A stretch of DNA of 5,930 nt, from contig JAKBCQ010000204.1 in assembly GCA_021807585.1 (NCBI GenBank), forward strand, positions 1 to 5,930. Reading direction: 5' to 3'. Of the stretch, positions 1 to 3,154 are shown in pieces. Positions within the stretch are counted from its first letter, which is position 1; each line of letters starts with the position of its first letter. Below the pieces are notes generated by a model. That model searched no databases, had not been told where the DNA came from, and worked only from the letters and a program-made list of their open reading frames with translations. The translations under genes were made by a program, and so were the position numbers. This DNA is from Planctomycetota bacterium. GTDB lineage: Bacteria; Planctomycetota; Planctomycetia; Isosphaerales; Isosphaeraceae.

Positions 1-391
1 CGACGACTTTACGCGCCTCGGTCTTCGCGAGTTCGAGCCGCGGCGACCCCGCGTCGGTCGCAGACATGCTCATCGAATTATCGATCACGATCACGTACTT
101 TTGACGTTCGTTGTAAAAGCCTTTCGACCGCGGTCCCGCGAGCGCGAACATCGCCAGAAAGATAATCAACAATTGTAAAAACAAAAGGATGTTTCGGCGC
201 AATCGCTGGAACAGGCTGTTGACGTGCAGGTCCTCCATGCTGCGGCGCCATAAGAGCGTGCTCGGCACCCGCGCCGGGCGGCGTTTGAGCTTGAGAAAAT
301 AGAGTGCGATGAGCGCGACGGGAACGCCCGCGAGCGCCGCCCACCGCGCCGGATCGAGCGGCGTATGAAAGTATTCGTGAAAGCTTTCCAT
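1..391 (-). CDS. BatA-type membrane protein with VWA domain (partial, C-terminus beyond left edge)
   Basis: Only the first 130 codons are visible. The ATG at 391-389 follows a GGAG 8 bases upstream (400-403). The protein begins MESFHEYFHTPLDPARW. A first membrane helix spans about residues 17-33 and is followed by the basic stretch KLKRR. A conserved-looking linker, VPSTLLWRRSMEDLHVNSLF (43-61), leads to a second helix at about 68-86 ending in ALAGPR. This is the layout of the aerotolerance-regulator (BatA) N-terminal domain. A VWA domain starts with YVIVIDNSMSMSATD, so the MIDAS motif DxSxS is intact (D104, S106, S108) and should bind Mg2+ or Mn2+. The VWA domain lies after helix 2, as in BatA. 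Family knowledge suggests an envelope protein that works with MoxR and DUF58. It starts 68 bases after the 58-residue ORF. The rest of the VWA domain and any C-terminal domains are not in the window. Confidence 0.88.
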   Translation of the reverse strand, partial: MESFHEYFHTPLDPARWAALAGVPVALIALYFLKLKRRPARVPSTLLWRRSMEDLHVNSLFQRLRRNILLFLQLLIIFLAMFALAGPRSKGFYNERQKYVIVIDNSMSMSATDAGSPRLELAKTEARKVV

Positions 392-399
392 CGATCCCG

Positions 400-403
400 C
401 TCC
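400..403 (-). promoter_or_regulatory. Ribosome binding site of the BatA-type gene
   Basis: The minus strand reads GGAG, then 8 bases, then ATG. It fixes the start of the BatA-type gene at 391, which also gives the expected length of hydrophilic residues before the first membrane helix. Confidence 0.6.
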
Positions 404-459
404 GTTCGCTCGAAGGTTGAATCCGATTCGGCGTCGATCTCGTTCGCCTTAAGGTTCGC

Positions 460-636
460 TTACGGCTCGGAGTCTTCGTCGCGCGTGTTCGCCGCGATTT
501 TCTTCTCTTTGACGATCTGCTTGATCGCGACGACGACGGTGTAGCCGATGAGCGCGGCGATCACTCCGTAAAAGATCCAGCCGTTTCGCACGTCGCCCGT
601 CAACTGAAACAACTTGCCGAAGAGAACCGCGTTCAT
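460..636 (-). CDS. Small single-pass membrane protein, 58 residues, unknown function
   Basis: This ORF runs from ATG at 636-634 to TAA at 460-462. Its start overlaps the stop of the DUF58 gene as ATGA, the classic arrangement for translational coupling; it has only a weak purine stretch of its own. The product begins MNAVLFGKLFQLTGDVRNG. It has one hydrophobic helix at about residues 19-38 (WIFYGVIAALIGYTVVVAI), then a basic segment KQIVKEKKI and an acidic C-terminus ending DEDSEP. The positive charges just after the helix suggest a cytoplasmic C-terminus. Codon choice (GTC, ATC, GCG, CTC) matches the neighbouring genes, which supports real coding. I do not recognise a named family. Its place between DUF58 and BatA-type genes suggests an accessory of that membrane complex (inference). 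An overlapping longer reading frame at 449-682 looks like a shadow. Confidence 0.72.
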   Translation of the reverse strand: MNAVLFGKLFQLTGDVRNGWIFYGVIAALIGYTVVVAIKQIVKEKKIAANTRDEDSEP

Positions 637-1523
637 CGCACCAGGCCCCGCTCGCGCAGATAATTGAGCACGAGTTTATCAAAAGGGTTTTGATTCGTTG
701 TGAAAATGTACGTGATCCCTCGTTTGGAGCACCACTCTTTGAGCCCCAGTGTGAATCCGTCGAGGGTTCTTTTGTAGCGATCGAGGAGGGGCGCGCTCAT
801 CGTGATTTCGGCGACGTCGTCGTCTTCGCAATCGACCAGGCGGAGATCGCCGGTGAATTCGGGTTCGACTTCTTCGCGGGAAAGCACCTGGATCGCGTAG
901 ATGTCGAGATCTCGCGCCAAAAGATAACGAAGCGCCGATTCATAGCCGCCTTTATCGAGAAAATCGGAGACGACGACGACGACCCCCTTTTGGGGGTGCT
1001 TGATCGCGAACTCTTTGGCCGCGGCCGTCAGATCGCTGCCGCCGTCGGCCTCGATCGACTCGAGATGATCGATCACGCGCCTCATCTGCGACCGGCCTCG
1101 AACGCTCGGAGTCGGCCTGCCGAGCGCCGTCGAGAACGATTCGACGACCACGCGATCATGACACACGAGCCCGACGAACGCGAGCGCCGCTGCGACCTGC
1201 TTGGCGTATCTCAGCTTGGTCGGCGCGCCGAAATCCATCGAAAGACTGCTATCAACTAATAAATGGAAGTGAAGATCCTCCTCTTCCAAAAATAACTTGA
1301 TAAAAAGCTTATCGAGCCTGCCGTAAACGTTCCAATCGATGTGACGGACGTCGTCGCCCGCGACGTAGTTGCGGTGATCGGCGAATTCGACCGACGACCC
1401 GCGGCGCTTGCTTTTCCGCTCTCCCTTCATCCGACCCAAAAAGATTTTCCGACTCACAATCTCGAGCCGCTCGAGCTTGGCGAGAAAATCGGGATCCAGA
1501 AGCGGCTCTTCGGCGACTGCCAT
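633..1523 (-). CDS. DUF58 domain protein (VWA-type, MoxR partner)
   Basis: Complete gene of 296 residues. The ATG at 1523-1521 has GAGGG 8 bases upstream (1532-1536). The N-terminal half carries the DUF58 signature: SSVEFADHRNYVAGDDVRHI (residues 43-62), then DWNVYGR and IKLFLEEED, matching the family pattern G..EF...R.Y..GDD.R.IDW. A VWA-like fold follows. HLLVDSSLSMDFG holds an intact MIDAS (D91, S93, S95), GGSDLT lies in the second metal loop region, and VVVVVSDFLDKGG is the central strand with its acidic turn. The C-terminal YIFTTNQNPFDKLVLNYLRE is the usual end of the family. No signal peptide or membrane helix is visible, so it is probably cytoplasmic. In many bacteria DUF58 genes sit next to moxR, and the protein is thought to be a client or adaptor of the ATPase. 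It lies 61 bases after the three-helix gene and overlaps the next ORF by ATGA. Confidence 0.93.
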   Translation of the reverse strand: MAVAEEPLLDPDFLAKLERLEIVSRKIFLGRMKGERKSKRRGSSVEFADHRNYVAGDDVRHIDWNVYGRLDKLFIKLFLEEEDLHFHLLVDSSLSMDFGAPTKLRYAKQVAAALAFVGLVCHDRVVVESFSTALGRPTPSVRGRSQMRRVIDHLESIEADGGSDLTAAAKEFAIKHPQKGVVVVVSDFLDKGGYESALRYLLARDLDIYAIQVLSREEVEPEFTGDLRLVDCEDDDVAEITMSAPLLDRYKRTLDGFTLGLKEWCSKRGITYIFTTNQNPFDKLVLNYLRERGLVR

Positions 1524-1573
1524 CGTCTCTTCCCTCTCGTTTCCCCACGATCCGGTTTCGATTCGCCAGAGGA

Positions 1574-1609
1574 TAAAATATCGATTAAAAGAACATATCA
1601 GATATTTTA
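1574..1609. repeat. AT-rich perfect 9-base inverted repeat at the 3' end of the three-helix gene
   Basis: TAAAATATC (1574-1582) and GATATTTTA (1601-1609) are perfect reverse complements separated by 18 bases. The stop codon of the three-helix gene (1585-1587) lies in the loop. The surrounding 50 bases are far richer in A and T than the rest of the window. The stem is all A/T except one G-C pair and no U-tract follows, so it does not look like a standard intrinsic terminator. It could be a weak RNA hairpin between two genes of the operon or a protein binding site. The repeat is seen directly; its function is unknown. Confidence 0.5.
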
Positions 1610-1947
1610 AATAAAATAAGCATCGCCCCCGCCGCCACCCCGAGCCCGACCGTCCAGGGGACGAGCGCCGCGACGAACGTGATCCAGCGGAGCTTCATGC
1701 TCGCCGCGGGATGCCGATGCAGATACGCGACCGCGGTGTACCAGCTTTCGACGAAGACGAGCGTCCCGCCGAGCGCCGTGAGGATCGCGAGCGTCGGCTC
1801 GAAAAACGACGCCAACAACGATCCCGCGGCGACGATCAGCCCGAACGTCGCCAGGCACGCGAAATCGGCCTTCGTCCAGATCATCCGCTCGCTCGCGGGG
1901 GTTCCCAGCGCGACGGGCGCGGGAGGCGGATCGTAAATGTCTCGCAT
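1585..1947 (-). CDS. Three-helix membrane protein of unknown function, 120 residues
   Basis: Complete ORF from ATG at 1947-1945 to TAA at 1585-1587. An AGGA (1958-1961) lies 10 bases before the start. The N-terminus MRDIYDPPPAPVALGTPASE is polar and proline-rich. Three hydrophobic segments follow at about residues 30-48 (ACLATFGLIVAAGSLLASFF), 52-75 and 90-113 (TFVAALVPWTVGLGVAAGAM). A polar HRHPAASMKLR loop separates helices 2 and 3. An internal methionine (M22) is a possible alternative start, but the upstream one has the better ribosome site. The last 13 codons turn abruptly AT-rich. I cannot name a family. In related clusters a short membrane protein commonly stands between moxR and DUF58, so it is probably part of the same complex (inference). 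It lies 91 bases after moxR. Confidence 0.78.
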   Translation of the reverse strand: MRDIYDPPPAPVALGTPASERMIWTKADFACLATFGLIVAAGSLLASFFEPTLAILTALGGTLVFVESWYTAVAYLHRHPAASMKLRWITFVAALVPWTVGLGVAAGAMLILFKISDMFF

Positions 1948-1996
1948 CGTCGTCTTATCCTATGCTGAAAATATCATGATGTTATGCTTTGATACG

Positions 1997-2037
1997 CCGC
2001 GGTCGATCGCTCGCTCGCCGCTCGGTCGACCTCGCGG
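1997..2037 (-). other. Imperfect GC-rich hairpin just after moxR
   Basis: On the minus strand CCGCG-AG-GTCGACCG pairs with CGATCGAC-CGCGG across a loop of about 13 bases, with a two-base bulge and one mismatch. It begins 2 bases after the moxR TAG stop. No run of T follows, so a Rho-independent terminator is not supported. It may protect or partly attenuate the transcript between moxR and the downstream genes (inference), or simply reflect the high CG content. Confidence 0.3.
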
Positions 2038-2038
2038 C

Positions 2039-3067
2039 CTAGCCCGCCTTGGCGGGGACGAGATCGACGGCTTTATCGGGAACCGAATCGAGGATTTTGA
2101 GCAGAACCTCGTCGCATTCGACCCCCTCGGCCTGGGCCTCGAAGTTGAGCAGCACGCGATGTCTCAGCGCCGGAAGATAGACGCGACGGAGATCCTCGAA
2201 GCCCACGTTGTAGCGGGCGTCGAGGAGCGCGCGAACTTTCGCCGCGAGCACCAGCGTCTGGACGCCGCGCGGGCTCGAACCCCATCGGATGTATTTATTG
2301 GTAACATCCGTTGCGAACGGTCCGTCGGGGTGGGTCGCGAGCGCCAGCCGGATCGCGTAATCCTGCACGTGGGGCGCGATCAACACCTCACGCACCAGCG
2401 CCTGCATCCGCAGCAACGTCGCTCCGTCGATCACCTTCTCGGCTCTCGGATTGTCGCTCCGCGTCGTCCGGTCGAGGATCAGCGCCAGCTCCTCCCGTGT
2501 CGAATAACCGACAACCAACTTGAACATAAAACGATCAAGTTGCGCCTCGGGGAGAGGATACGTTCCCTCCTGTTCGATCGGGTTTTGCGTGGCCATCACG
2601 AAGAACGGCTCGCCGAGTTTATGGATGACTCCGCCGACGGTCACCGAGTGTTCCTGCATCGCCTCGAGCAGCGCCGATTGCGTTTTGGGGGTTGCGCGGT
2701 TGATCTCGTCGGCGAGAACGATCCGCGAGAAGATCGGCCCTCGTTGAAACTCGAAGATTCGCCTGCCGTCGGGCGCCTCCATCACGACGTTCGTTCCCAA
2801 TATATCCGCGGGCATCAAATCGGGGGTGAATTGGATGCGATTGAAATCGAGCGCAACGGTGTCGGCGAGCGTCCGCACCAACAACGTTTTACCAAGCCCC
2901 GGAACCCCCTCCAACAAAGCGTGACCACCCACAAACAAACACGTGAGAATGCCGTGCACAATCTCCTCGTGGCCGACGATCACCTTGGCGATCTCGCCCT
3001 TCACTCCGGCGTACGCCGCACGAAACGCGTCGGCTCGCGCCTCCATCGATTCCGGGTCCGCGGTCAT
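2039..3067 (-). CDS. MoxR-family AAA+ ATPase
   Basis: Complete gene of 342 residues, a normal length for the family. The ATG at 3067-3065 has AAGGA 8 bases upstream. AAA+ motifs appear in order: Walker A GVPGLGKT (residues 54-61), the MoxR stretch RIQFTPDLMPADILG (77-91), Walker B VLADEI (117-122) followed by NRATPKTQSALLEAMQE, sensor 1 MATQNPIEQEGTYPLPEAQL (158-177, N162), the arginine-bearing DRF (R179), and sensor 2 GSSPRG (263-268, R267). All key residues are intact, so an active ATPase is expected. No signal peptide or membrane helix is seen, so it is cytoplasmic. MoxR ATPases are chaperone-like and act on VWA-domain proteins; here VWA genes flank it on both sides (DUF58 and BatA-type downstream, VWA/GATase-like upstream). 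Its start codon overlaps the stop of the candidate 29-residue ORF as ATGA. The symbol moxR is used loosely across the family, so none is assigned. Confidence 0.96.
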   Translation of the reverse strand: MTADPESMEARADAFRAAYAGVKGEIAKVIVGHEEIVHGILTCLFVGGHALLEGVPGLGKTLLVRTLADTVALDFNRIQFTPDLMPADILGTNVVMEAPDGRRIFEFQRGPIFSRIVLADEINRATPKTQSALLEAMQEHSVTVGGVIHKLGEPFFVMATQNPIEQEGTYPLPEAQLDRFMFKLVVGYSTREELALILDRTTRSDNPRAEKVIDGATLLRMQALVREVLIAPHVQDYAIRLALATHPDGPFATDVTNKYIRWGSSPRGVQTLVLAAKVRALLDARYNVGFEDLRRVYLPALRHRVLLNFEAQAEGVECDEVLLKILDSVPDKAVDLVPAKAG

Positions 3068-3153
3068 CGCGATCGTCCTTTCTTGGAAACGAATCGAAAC
3101 CTCGTGATGTCCTTCAAGAATGTTCTTCTTATCTGAATCATGTATTTGTTCAT
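3064..3153 (-). CDS. Candidate 29-residue basic ORF leading into moxR
   Basis: ATG at 3153-3151 starts one base after the stop of the VWA/GATase-like gene (TGA-C-ATG). The TGA at 3066-3064 overlaps the moxR ATG as ATGA. A strong GAGGGG lies 7 bases upstream (3161-3166). The product starts MNKYMIQIRRTFLKDITRF and ends VSKKGRSR. It has 10 Lys/Arg and one Asp, and no membrane segment. Against it, codon choice (ATA, AGA, AGA, ACA) is unlike the GC-rich neighbours, and the segment is AT-rich like ordinary spacer. It could be a translated leader that couples moxR translation to the upstream gene, a small basic protein, or chance. The tight fit at both ends is the main argument for it. I do not recognise any family. 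Confidence 0.35.
   Translation of the reverse strand: MNKYMIQIRRTFLKDITRFRFVSKKGRSR
3076..3080 (-). promoter_or_regulatory. Ribosome binding site of the MoxR gene
   Basis: AAGGA stands 8 bases before the ATG at 3067 on the minus strand. It supports this start over the downstream in-frame Met (residue 8 of the product). Confidence 0.6.
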
Positions 3154-3154
3154 G

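Noticed and set aside
961..990. Short GAC-type tandem repeat
   Set aside because: It encodes the poly-valine core strand of the DUF58 VWA domain and is explained by codon use.
690..1259. Plus-strand frame of 189 codons
   Set aside because: Antisense to DUF58, which has intact signature motifs; no ribosome site or domain stands out.
1607..1858. Arg/Gly-rich alternative minus-strand frame over the three-helix gene
   Set aside because: The 120-residue frame gives three coherent membrane helices; this one gives a low-complexity basic product typical of a +1 shadow.
1948..2038. Possible promoter in the AT-rich part of the gap after moxR
   Set aside because: I could not find a -35/-10 pair with reasonable spacing on the minus strand.
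1937..3136. Plus-strand reading frame of 399 codons
   Set aside because: It lies antisense to moxR, which has all AAA+ motifs. The translation is Arg/His-rich with no recognisable domain, typical of an antisense shadow in GC-rich DNA.
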